A stretch of DNA of 11,663 nucleotides from Candidatus Altimarinota bacterium (GCA_029934675.1 JAOZLT010000019.1:1-11663), one strand, 5' to 3'. Positions 1-6,419 are shown, counted from the first letter of the stretch. The notes: generated by a model from the sequence alone, not told the origin. A program made the numbers and translations.

Positions 1-25
1 AATTTTTAATTCTTAATTCTTAATT
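1..25. repeat. AT-rich degenerate repeat
   Basis: The window opens with a word, AATTTTTAATTCTTA, followed by two partial copies (AATTCTTA, AATTAA). The same 15-bp word recurs exactly at 8937-8951 and with one change at 8972-8986, in front of recA. It looks like one member of a dispersed intergenic repeat family. No function is visible. Confidence 0.5.
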
Positions 26-58
26 AAACAGAGCTAGGTTAATGCCCAAAAAAGTTAC

Positions 59-87
59 TTGACAAGATAGATAAATTATTGTATAAT
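59..87 (+). promoter_or_regulatory. Perfect sigma70 promoter of the 575-aa protein gene
   Basis: TTGACA (59-64) and TATAAT (82-87) are separated by exactly 17 bp, which matches the sigma70 consensus at every position. Transcription should begin near 94, leaving a leader of about 15 nt before the ATG at 110. That leader (CTATCTAATATCTACT) has no Shine-Dalgarno sequence. The strength suggests the downstream gene is well expressed. Confidence 0.85.
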
Positions 88-109
88 TTACCACTATCTA
101 ATATCTACT

Positions 110-1837
110 ATGAATCAAACAAATAAATTTCAAAATAATTTTTTAAATTATGAATCACCCGAAAAACCAATAACGGATTCAAAATCTATTATTATCAAAA
201 AGTCTAAACTATCCAGCCTGTTCAGGATAATAATATTTTTGGGTGCGCTTATGGGTACTCAAGGATGTGCTTCAACTTCACAAAACAACAAAGCATCAGC
301 AAATATCATAAAAGACCTCATAGCAGAACTTGGTGCAAGAAATTCAGGATTACAAATACGTGAAGATGGAACTATTACAGGAATTATAAATTGTGAAGAT
401 GATTTAGATCCTTCTCAAGCGCTATCAAAAGCAGAAGAATTGAATCGTTCAATTCTTGAACAAACCCCAGACAAAACTACAAGTGCTACCAAAAAACTGG
501 GAGATAGAACATTTACATGTGTTCGTGGAGAAATAAACCCAGAACCAAAAACTATAGATGACGGTATTAAAAAACTCTTAGAGGGAACTGGATACAATCA
601 AGTCGGGATATTCAATGACACAGTTATTCAGTATGGCGAAGGAGATAGCGAAGAAAGCGCAATAGCTGATGCCAAAAAAAACATCGAGTTTTTTCTACCT
701 GCTGGAACTTATACTCGCACTAACACAAAAACATTACAGCTAAAAAGAGGAGAAAACAAAGGTAGATGGGTAGCTTTAATGCATGCGATTAAAAAGCATG
801 ATAAAAAGCCTACAAAAGTTGATTCAAGTAAGGCAACTGTATCAATCGACCAAAGCAAAATTAAAGCAAGTAATGGAGTAGAAGTTTTAGAAAGTTCAGA
901 AAAGCTAAAAATTAATACAAAAAAAAGACATTACAAAATTGATAAATCTAGAAACTCAGGAGAAAATGATTTGTTTGGACTTTGCAAAACCGCTGACAAA
1001 GAAGAAGCATGGATATTTGTTAAACGAAAAAATGGGAAAGAAACATGGAATGAGAATGGATCTAATGAACAACGCGGAAGAGCTAGTGTAGACATAAAAC
1101 CAATGATAGAAATTGTTAAGGGTACATCGAAAATAACTGAAATTTCTTTTTATCATCATCATCCTATCGAGACTAAAGCATATAACGACACATCTCAAAC
1201 ACCATCAAGTATAGATATTATAAACTTTATCGATACTATGGAAATTATAGAAAAAGTAAACCCAGAGCTACTAGATAAACTCGATTTCCGCATAGCCACC
1301 TCTACTGGTATATATATTATAAAACTTAATCCTAGAATCCTAAAAAACAAAAGATATATGAAAAGGATAATAAATATAGCTAACAAATTAATGTGGGAAA
1401 GGCTAACATTCCCACATTTTGATTATTCAAGAAGAAATTTAGATAACTATCACACACAAAATATTAAATTCGCAAAAAGATTCATTAGTAAATTAATGAA
1501 TATTCGTTTCATTCCGAACAAAGAAGCGTTAAAGAAAAAATCTCCTGGAATAAAAACAGTTGACCTACAAAAACAAGTAAGAGACATTGATACACAAACT
1601 CTATTTAAGGTATTTTATGCACCACAATTACAAAAAATAATTTTAAAAGGTAATGTTTCTTCTACTTTATACGACGGTGACGGAAAACGTGTAGGTTATA
1701 TTGATGAGCAGATGAAATGGCACATAAAAATACCAAAAAACGGATGGCCAAAAAATGAATCTGAATCTTTAAATCTTAACGATTATGCACAAAAAATAAT
1801 TAAAAGGTTAAGAGAAGAGTATAAAAAATCTAAATAA
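110..1837 (+). CDS. Putative secreted/lipid-anchored protein with JAMM (MPN)-like metal-ligand signature
   Basis: A 575-aa protein with no full-length family that I recognise. Seen: a hydrophilic N-terminus (1-33), then a hydrophobic segment (about 37-50) ending in MGTQGC with Cys53. This could be a lipoprotein signal, although Thr at -3 is not an ideal lipobox and the n-region is long; an uncleaved membrane anchor is the alternative. Residues 88-141 and 168-229 look like two copies of one small alpha/beta unit. At 349-369, His349-x-His351-Pro352 is followed by Ser366-x-x-Asp369, and Glu298/Glu299 lies about 50 residues upstream. This is the ligand order of JAMM/MPN metalloproteases and of JAB-like toxin domains. 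The His351-to-Asp369 gap is 7 residues longer than the canonical 11, so an enlarged loop must be assumed. The C-terminus (about 400-575) is basic and unrecognised. The start is supported by the consensus promoter just upstream; the next Met is at 48, inside the hydrophobic segment. The 3' end overlaps tyrS on the opposite strand. The coding region is sure; the JAMM assignment is inference. Confidence 0.85.
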   Translation: MNQTNKFQNNFLNYESPEKPITDSKSIIIKKSKLSSLFRIIIFLGALMGTQGCASTSQNNKASANIIKDLIAELGARNSGLQIREDGTITGIINCEDDLDPSQALSKAEELNRSILEQTPDKTTSATKKLGDRTFTCVRGEINPEPKTIDDGIKKLLEGTGYNQVGIFNDTVIQYGEGDSEESAIADAKKNIEFFLPAGTYTRTNTKTLQLKRGENKGRWVALMHAIKKHDKKPTKVDSSKATVSIDQSKIKASNGVEVLESSEKLKINTKKRHYKIDKSRNSGENDLFGLCKTADKEEAWIFVKRKNGKETWNENGSNEQRGRASVDIKPMIEIVKGTSKITEISFYHHHPIETKAYNDTSQTPSSIDIINFIDTMEIIEKVNPELLDKLDFRIATSTGIYIIKLNPRILKNKRYMKRIINIANKLMWERLTFPHFDYSRRNLDNYHTQNIKFAKRFISKLMNIRFIPNKEALKKKSPGIKTVDLQKQVRDIDTQTLFKVFYAPQLQKIILKGNVSSTLYDGDGKRVGYIDEQMKWHIKIPKNGWPKNESESLNLNDYAQKIIKRLREEYKKSK

Positions 1838-2999
1838 TCTTCGCAAACCTCCTCTTACCAACCTGAATCACCATATCTTTTTCAAGATGTATAACCTCAT
1901 TAGAATTTTCCACTTTTTTGTCATTAATCTTTACACCACCCTGCAAAATTAGCCTTTTAGCATCACCACGAGAATCTATAAGCTGACATAATTCCAATAA
2001 ATCGATAACATTCCTGTCTCCATTAATATCAAATTCAGGAATATCGTCAGGAATACCGCCTTTTTTAAAAATATTTATGAATTCCTGTTCAGCCAAATCC
2101 CCATGTTCCCTGCTATGATATAAAGCTACGATTTCTCGTGCCAAGTGCATCTTTGCATCTCTTGGATTATTTCCATCTTTAAGACTTTTATCTATTTCAT
2201 CAACTTCTTTCAACGACACGTCTGTGCATAAAAGAAAGTATTTGATAATGAGATCATCAGACATAGACATTACTTTACCAAACATCTCTTTCGGCTCATC
2301 CATAATATCAATTGTATTTCCATAACTCTTACTCATTTTCCTTCCATCCAAACCTTCGATTAAAGGAGTTGTAAGAACAAATTTTTCCTTATTTTTATAA
2401 GACTTTAATAAGGTTCGACCTGCCAACATATTAAACAGCTGATCATTTCCTCCTATTTCCAAATCAACCTCCATATGCACACTATCGTACCCTTGCATAA
2501 TAGGATATAGAAACTCATGCAATCCAATTGACTTACCAGCCTTCAGTCTCTTCTGATACATATCACGCTCAATCATCTGTTGAACAGTAAATTTCTGTGC
2601 AAGCTCAACAATATTCTGAAAATTAAGACCGGATAGCCAATCACCGTTATACATAATCTTTGCCCTACTAAAATCCAATATCTTTGATGCCTGTTCTTTA
2701 TATGTATGAAAATTATGTTCAATATCCTGAAGTGTCAACGGTTTACGCATCGCATCCTTATCTGATGTGTCCCCTATTAAAGCAGTAAAACTCCCAACCA
2801 AAAAAATCACCTCATGCCCAGCATTCTGAAAATCTCGCAACTTACGTAACGGCACCGCATTACCCAAGCTAATACGTGTAGAAGTTGGATCCATACCAAG
2901 ATAAACTTTCAGCTTATCCCCATTTCTTAATTTCTCCACCAAACCTTTCTTCGGAACAATATCCTGAACTCCACGAGATAATAATTGATCGATTTCCAT
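1830..2999 (-). CDS. tyrS: Tyrosyl-tRNA synthetase
   Basis: Charges tRNA-Tyr with tyrosine in the cytoplasm (class I aminoacyl-tRNA synthetase, 389 aa, normal for the bacterial family). The Rossmann catalytic domain starts near 31 (VYLGMDPTS). The tyrosine- and ATP-binding region includes YPIMQGYDS (165-173) and GGNDQ (183-187). KMSKS is intact at 221-225, and an S4 RNA-binding domain fills about 331-389 (ILQGGVKIND). Oddity: the HIGH motif reads S44-L-G-N47, so the first, transition-state-stabilising histidine is serine. The flanking residues (DPTS before, AVPLRKLRDFQ after) are normal, so alignment is not in doubt. The ATG at 2999 precedes a full-length N-terminus; a TATAAT lies 26 bp upstream of it and there is no Shine-Dalgarno sequence. 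The gene converges on the upstream plus-strand gene with an 8-bp overlap of 3' ends. It is separated from nadK, on the same strand, by 786 bp and is probably transcribed alone. Confidence 0.97.
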   Translation of the reverse strand: MEIDQLLSRGVQDIVPKKGLVEKLRNGDKLKVYLGMDPTSTRISLGNAVPLRKLRDFQNAGHEVIFLVGSFTALIGDTSDKDAMRKPLTLQDIEHNFHTYKEQASKILDFSRAKIMYNGDWLSGLNFQNIVELAQKFTVQQMIERDMYQKRLKAGKSIGLHEFLYPIMQGYDSVHMEVDLEIGGNDQLFNMLAGRTLLKSYKNKEKFVLTTPLIEGLDGRKMSKSYGNTIDIMDEPKEMFGKVMSMSDDLIIKYFLLCTDVSLKEVDEIDKSLKDGNNPRDAKMHLAREIVALYHSREHGDLAEQEFINIFKKGGIPDDIPEFDINGDRNVIDLLELCQLIDSRGDAKRLILQGGVKINDKKVENSNEVIHLEKDMVIQVGKRRFAKII

Positions 3000-3024
3000 A
3001 ACTTTTTTTGTTAATTACCTACCT

Positions 3025-3030
3025 ATTATA
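3025..3030 (-). promoter_or_regulatory. Likely -10 element of the tyrS promoter
   Basis: On the minus strand an exact TATAAT lies 26 bp before the tyrS ATG, which would give a leader of about 18 nt. The -35 region at 17-bp spacing (TTTTCG, 3048-3053) is poor and lies inside a 7-bp tandem repeat. The call therefore rests on the -10 alone. Confidence 0.5.
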
Positions 3031-3040
3031 TACAAAAACT

Positions 3041-3070
3041 CGAAAATCGAAAATCGAAAATCGAAACTCG
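3041..3070. repeat. 7-bp tandem repeat (CGAAAAT)
   Basis: Three exact units of CGAAAAT (3041-3061) are followed by a degenerate fourth, CGAAACT, and a fragment. The array covers the -35 region of the putative tyrS promoter, so changes in unit number could alter tyrS transcription. That consequence is inference. Confidence 0.75.
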
Positions 3071-3090
3071 AAGCCCTCCCATTACCCCCT

Positions 3091-3235
3091 TGTCTGGACA
3101 ATGATTTTTATGCCTGCCCGCCTTTGGTGGGATTAAATGATTTACTGTGATTTATTTACATGATTTTTTGTCTTGAATTGTGATTTTCTTATGATTTGGA
3201 GATGGTCATGACTTTTTACTTAAATTCCAATTACA
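3091..3235. repeat. Degenerate ATGATTT-type word array with a GC hairpin
   Basis: The array starts with a short palindrome, TGTCTGGACA (3091-3100). It then repeats words such as ATGATTT, GTGATTT and TTGTGATTTT at irregular 10-20 bp intervals. A GC-rich hairpin, CCCGCC-TTT-GGTGGG (3117-3131), is embedded in it and is fully paired in plus-strand RNA if one G-U pair is allowed. There is no coding signal. It looks like a decayed intergenic repeat. Confidence 0.55.
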
Positions 3236-3343
3236 AATACCACCGACGGACGCCATGTCATCACGACATTCACTTTCTTAGATGTACCCGTCCGAACGGC
3301 ACCTTTTGAGCCGGGCGGGCAAAGAAGATTTAAAGGCAATGGC

Positions 3344-3390
3344 GGACCTGCCTGCCGCCTGCCTGCCGTTAGGTATGGGTAGGTAGGTCC
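3344..3390 (+). repeat. 13-bp RNA hairpin in the GC-rich island
   Basis: GGACCTGCCTGCC (3344-3356) pairs with GGTAGGTAGGTCC (3378-3390) along all 13 positions in plus-strand RNA, using two G-U wobbles. On the minus strand the same positions become A-C mismatches. The strand asymmetry hints at a plus-strand RNA structure, but no promoter that clearly reads through it was found. Confidence 0.55.
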
Positions 3391-3509
3391 AAAATGCAGC
3401 GAGCGTGGGAGATGATGGTACTCGGCAACAACATTGATTACACGCTTCGCAGAAGTTTGGTGGTTTTTTGCTTCGTTTTTTTTGCAGGTAAGTAGCGAGT
3501 GATGCGCCT

Positions 3510-3529
3510 GCCTGCCGGCAAAGGCAGGT
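3510..3529. repeat. GC-rich hairpin CCTGCC-GGCAAA-GGCAGG
   Basis: A 6-bp perfect stem (3511-3516 with 3523-3528), extendable by one G-U pair, surrounds a 6-nt loop. The CCTGCC/GGCAGG words match those in the nearby 13-bp hairpin. The two look like copies of one palindromic repeat type. Confidence 0.55.
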
Positions 3530-3560
3530 TCCGCAATGGAGTGCTCGGAGCGATAGTGAG

Positions 3561-3785
3561 AACACGGAATGAAGGACAAAAGATTGGCAATTTGCAAAGT
3601 GAAACGGAGAAAATTGATAAGCTTTTGAGCATTAACCCTATTGCAAAAAAATGAAGAAGCGTGCATTAAATAGCATCGCCATACTTAAAAGTACGAGTAC
3701 ATCACAAAAGTAAGTCGCGATCTTTATCGCAATATAATAGGCTTAATTCTTTGACGCTAAGCATAGTTGAACAACTAATAACCAA
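3561..3785. other. Intergenic stretch with small stem-loops
   Basis: No coding or tRNA signal is visible. The stretch holds a stem-loop, GCGAT-CTTT-ATCGC (3717-3730). Right after it a plus-strand TATAAT (3734-3739) has no gene downstream on that strand. A small palindrome, AGTTG-AA-CAACT (about 3766-3777), sits just beyond the nadK stop codon. None has a T-tract placed to make a convincing terminator for nadK. Confidence 0.4.
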
Positions 3786-4646
3786 CTAATCCAACTTCTT
3801 CCCCCAATCCAACTTCTCCCTCAAAGTACTGAAGAAACTCTCAGACGGAAGCCTAATAAACCTCACAATTCCGTCTCTCTTTATCTGAATCTCATCCCCG
3901 TCTTGAAGCATCTCACTCTCCTGTCCATCAATTGATATATATGTATGACGTTTTTTGCTAAAAACCTGTATTTCAATTTTCTTTGTAGCTGGAATCACAA
4001 TCGGCCTTTGCGTAAAACTATGTGGTGCAATCGGAGTTAAAATTACAGCTTCTATACGCGGATATAGTATCGGGCCTCCTGCAGAAAGATTATATGCTGT
4101 TGAACCTGTTGGAGTTGCGATAATAAGACCATCAGCATGATATTCGGTAAGTTTTTTGCCATCAACCCTTGTCTTCAGACTAATGAGTCTGGCAAGCGAG
4201 CCTTGAGTTATTGCAGCTTCGTTAAGAGCATGGAATTTTTTGATAACTTTACCATTTCTCAAGACCTCTACATTAAGCATAAACCTCTCATCTATCGTGT
4301 AATTACCGGCAAAAACTTTCTTAAGAGTTTTATTAATCTGTGCGGGTGAAACTTCTGAAAGAAATCCGAGATTTCCAATATTAATCCCAAATATCTTCGT
4401 ATTAAATTCCCTCATGGTCCGAACAACGCTCAAAATTGTACCGTCTCCGCCTAAAACTAGAAGAAGATCAACCTCGGTACTACCTCTTTTAAACTCCTTA
4501 TAACTTTTTAACCCAATAAGTTTGGCTACATGTTTTTCAACATAAATCTCTTTTCCTTCTTTTTTTAGATAGTTGTATACACGACAAAAAATCGGCGCAT
4601 ATTTTTCTACATTTGTCCTCTTTGCTGTAATACCAATCTTTTGCAT
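3786..4646 (-). CDS. nadK: NAD kinase
   Basis: Phosphorylates NAD to NADP with ATP or polyphosphate, supplying NADP(H) in the cytoplasm. At 286 aa it has the usual bacterial length. Family signatures in order: GGDGT at 66-70 with catalytic Asp68; INIGNLGFL (89-96); the NE motif Asn142-Glu143 in LNEAAIT; the glycine-rich stretch YHADGLIIATPTGSTAYNLS (169-188) followed by AGGP; TPIAPHS (204-210); and SIDGQ (238-242). All key residues are present, so the enzyme should be active. The ATG at 4646 gives a canonical N-terminus (KIGITAKR). A TACAAT box ends only 6 bp before it, which suggests a leaderless transcript. Neighbours on the same strand lie 314 bp upstream (glycosyltransferase) and 786 bp downstream (tyrS), both separated by repeat-rich DNA, so there is no tight operon. 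Confidence 0.97.
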   Translation of the reverse strand: MQKIGITAKRTNVEKYAPIFCRVYNYLKKEGKEIYVEKHVAKLIGLKSYKEFKRGSTEVDLLLVLGGDGTILSVVRTMREFNTKIFGINIGNLGFLSEVSPAQINKTLKKVFAGNYTIDERFMLNVEVLRNGKVIKKFHALNEAAITQGSLARLISLKTRVDGKKLTEYHADGLIIATPTGSTAYNLSAGGPILYPRIEAVILTPIAPHSFTQRPIVIPATKKIEIQVFSKKRHTYISIDGQESEMLQDGDEIQIKRDGIVRFIRLPSESFFSTLREKLDWGKKLD

Positions 4647-4652
4647 ACTTTA

Positions 4653-4658
4653 ATTGTA
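4653..4658 (-). promoter_or_regulatory. Putative -10 element of nadK, leaderless transcript
   Basis: TACAAT on the minus strand ends 6 bp before the nadK ATG, so transcription would start at or within a base or two of the start codon. The -35 region at 17-bp spacing matches TTGACA weakly. No Shine-Dalgarno sequence exists. Confidence 0.4.
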
Positions 4659-4690
4659 GATGAAAAATGATAAATATTAAATAACAAAAT

Positions 4691-4956
4691 CAGCTTACCT
4701 TACAGTAGGCACAAAAAATCACAAATCACAAATTATGAATTATGAGTTATGAATTATGAATTTGAATCAAAAATCACAAATGATAAATCAGAAATATTAT
4801 TTTGATTATTCTGAATTCTAAATTGATACGTAAGTTATGAGTTAAAAATCAGCCTGCCCCGCAGTAGGCGTGGGAAATGAGAAATGAAAAATGTGAATCA
4901 GAAATGACAAATGATAAATGGCAATCAGAAATCAGAAATGATAAATCATAAATGAA
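4691..4956. repeat. Word-like AT-rich repeat tract with two GC-rich cores
   Basis: This fills the gap between nadK and the glycosyltransferase gene. It is built from imperfect reiterations of short words (AAATCACAAAT, AATTATGAATTATGA, AAATGATAAAT, AATCAGAAAT). Two related 22-bp cores interrupt it, at 4691-4712 and 4850-4871, both containing CAGTAGGC. Read on the minus strand, the second core could fold (GCC/GGC and TGC/GCA pairs) and is followed by TGATTTTTAA. It might thus act as a weak terminator for the glycosyltransferase gene. Small open frames here are by-products of the repeats. Confidence 0.6.
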
Positions 4957-4960
4957 AAAT

Positions 4961-6088
4961 CTACGACGTAGCAACTCCCTGATGAATAGAATTAAGCATC
5001 CCCTGAGCAGTCCTTCCCCAACTAAAATTATTAACCTGCTCATACCCCCTATTCCTCAACTGCAACCTATAAGAATCATTTTCTATAAGCTGAGTTATAC
5101 CATCTGCCATATCCACAACATCATTCGGATCTGCATAATGAATTGCATCAACTCCAAGTTCAGGTATTGATGTAACTCTAGATGCAAGAACTGGCACTCC
5201 AGATTGCATTGCCTCCAAAATTGGAAGACCAAAACCTTCGTAAAACGACGGGAATAAAAAAAGTTTAGCTCCTTGCATAAGTGTTACCAAATCGTCATCA
5301 GGAATATATTCTAGAAATTTTACCCTAAGCATTAAGCCAAGCTCCTTAACTTTATGGAAAATCTGTTTATAATACCAACCTTTTTTACCTACAATTACAA
5401 AACGATAACTTTGCTGATTTTTAGGACTTAGTAAACTATAAGCTTTCAGTGCACCCATTATATTTTTTCGAGGCTCTAATGTACCAGCCATCATTATATA
5501 ATCCGGATCAAGATTATATCTTCGCTGAACACTAACTATTTTATTTGCATCCATTTTACGAGAAAATATATCACGCACCCCCGCATAAACAACCTTTGTT
5601 TTCTCATCTAAATTTAAGCCAGGATATCTTTGCATTAAATCTTTCTTTGTATATTCAGATACTGTAAATATCCATTTACTTTTTTTAACAGCACTTTTAA
5701 GCGTTATCCTTTCAATAAATGTCGCCTTTCTCTGATGTCTGGCAGGCGATTTAAAAGCTACAAGATCATGAACCACCAGAGCTACTTTCAGCTTGGTAGA
5801 ATCATGTAAAAAAGGGACAATATAACTTTCAGTTGCGATAAAAACATCAATTTTATCTCTAATCATTTTTTTGTAAAAGTTCCAATGATATATAAAGCCT
5901 CTACCAGATATCTTTATTACATTTACGTTTGGAAGATATTGATATTCAGTATTATCTTCGTTATTTGTGTACAAAAAATACTCATTTTCCCGATCTTGAT
6001 TTAAGATACTTTTTAAGACGTTTGCAGTCCAAACCCCCTTCCCTCCACTAGTTCCATCCACACCTCTGATGTCGAAAGCAATTTTCAT
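4961..6088 (-). CDS. GT-B fold glycosyltransferase (GT4-type)
   Basis: A 375-aa retaining glycosyltransferase of the GT4 (glycosyltransferase family 1 domain) type. It is expected to move a sugar from a nucleotide-sugar donor to a lipid, polysaccharide or protein acceptor at the inner face of the membrane. Seen: an N-terminal acceptor domain beginning KIAFDIRGVDGTSGGKGVW (the glycine-rich loop near 12-18), VVHDLVAF (105-112), and VSEYTKKDL (143-151). The donor domain has AGTLEPRKN (201-209), whose Arg207 and Lys208 are expected to bind phosphate. The EX7E motif lies in FYEGFGLPILEAM (Glu284 and Glu292). Donor and acceptor cannot be read from the sequence. The closest general resemblance is to mannosyl- or rhamnosyl-type transferases of surface polysaccharide pathways. 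No other polysaccharide gene is adjacent. A large inverted repeat begins 14 bp upstream of the ATG. No Shine-Dalgarno sequence is present. Confidence 0.93.
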   Translation of the reverse strand: MKIAFDIRGVDGTSGGKGVWTANVLKSILNQDRENEYFLYTNNEDNTEYQYLPNVNVIKISGRGFIYHWNFYKKMIRDKIDVFIATESYIVPFLHDSTKLKVALVVHDLVAFKSPARHQRKATFIERITLKSAVKKSKWIFTVSEYTKKDLMQRYPGLNLDEKTKVVYAGVRDIFSRKMDANKIVSVQRRYNLDPDYIMMAGTLEPRKNIMGALKAYSLLSPKNQQSYRFVIVGKKGWYYKQIFHKVKELGLMLRVKFLEYIPDDDLVTLMQGAKLFLFPSFYEGFGLPILEAMQSGVPVLASRVTSIPELGVDAIHYADPNDVVDMADGITQLIENDSYRLQLRNRGYEQVNNFSWGRTAQGMLNSIHQGVATS

Positions 6089-6101
6089 AGTACGTATTGA
6101 T

Positions 6102-6191
6102 ATCGGATAGACTTCGCATGGACTACGAATTGACTACTATAGCCTAAGTCAATTCGAAATCTATTCGATATCCATGCGAAGTCCATCCGAT
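6102..6191. repeat. 90-bp imperfect inverted repeat upstream of the glycosyltransferase gene
   Basis: The outer arms (6102-6122 and 6171-6191) pair at 20 of 21 positions. The inner arms, CGAATTGAC (6126-6134) and GTCAATTCG (6148-6156), pair at 9 of 9. Between outer and inner arms the right side has 14 extra bases against 3 on the left, and the central loop is 13 nt. It begins 14 bp before the glycosyltransferase ATG, in the divergent intergenic region. It may be an operator, a 5'-leader hairpin or a small palindromic mobile repeat. Parts of it recur at 7658-7737. Confidence 0.8.
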
Positions 6192-6419
6192 TCGCATTAT
6201 ACATCAACTTTAATCAAAAACTACAAACTTGAACTTATTAACTATTAGTAATATAGTAACCCCCTTTTATACACACAGCTAAGTAATCAGTAAGTAAACA
6301 ACACCTAAACAGGTGCTCATAACTGACTATAAAATGAAAATTGTAAATTACTTAGTAATTATGTTAATCTAGAACCGTTAAATTCAGCTTTTAAACCATT
6401 ATATTTTAAGTACTTAAAA
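6192..6419 (+). promoter_or_regulatory. Divergent intergenic region with small palindromes before the membrane-protein gene
   Basis: No gene is visible. The region contains a perfect 15-bp palindrome, AATTACT-T-AGTAATT (6346-6360), a small stem CACCT-AAAC-AGGTG (about 6302-6315), and candidate -10 boxes TATAAA (6328-6333) and TATATT (6400-6405). The second is the better placed, 14 bp before the ATG at 6420. No good -35 accompanies either. The palindrome between the two boxes could be a repressor site, but that is inference. Confidence 0.35.

Larger units (their letters stand above)
3236..3560. other. GC-rich intergenic island, non-coding
   Basis: By hand count 3241-3540 is about 54% GC (161 of 300 bases), far above the AT-rich surroundings. 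It contains an exact tandem duplication of CCTGCCTGCCG (3347-3357 and 3358-3368) and two strong hairpins, listed separately. Short open frames cross it on the minus strand. Their translations are rich in Cys, His, Arg and Pro and show no domain, which is what GC-rich non-coding DNA produces. I looked for RNase P, tmRNA and SRP RNA core motifs by eye and saw none. It could be a decayed foreign insertion, an unrecognised structured RNA, or a repeat element. Confidence 0.6.

Noticed and set aside
266..268. Firm lipoprotein call for the 575-aa protein at Cys53
   Set aside because: The residues before the Cys (M-G-T-Q-G) lack the Leu or similar residue expected at -3, and a 33-residue hydrophilic stretch precedes the hydrophobic part. 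It is left as one of two possibilities.
3236..3660. Possible RNase P RNA, tmRNA, SRP RNA or other known structured RNA
   Set aside because: By eye I could not find the conserved cores (for example GAGGAAAGTCC of RNase P, or the tRNA-like end and tag of tmRNA). An Infernal search would be decisive, so no RNA type is claimed.
3220..3666. A 148-codon minus-strand open frame, plus overlapping shorter frames, across the GC-rich island
   Set aside because: The translation has no domain and an unnatural composition (many Cys, His, Arg and Pro). It runs through tandem repeats and hairpins, and several frames are open only because GC-rich DNA has few stops.
3734..3739. Plus-strand promoter (TATAAT) between tyrS and nadK
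   Set aside because: There is no convincing -35 and no plus-strand gene downstream; such hexamers are frequent by chance in AT-rich DNA.
4849..5170. Short open frames on both strands at the 3' end of the glycosyltransferase gene
   Set aside because: They are antisense or repeat-derived, repeating Leu-Ile-Ser-Phe words produced by the AT-rich word tract, and lie within or next to a clear gene.
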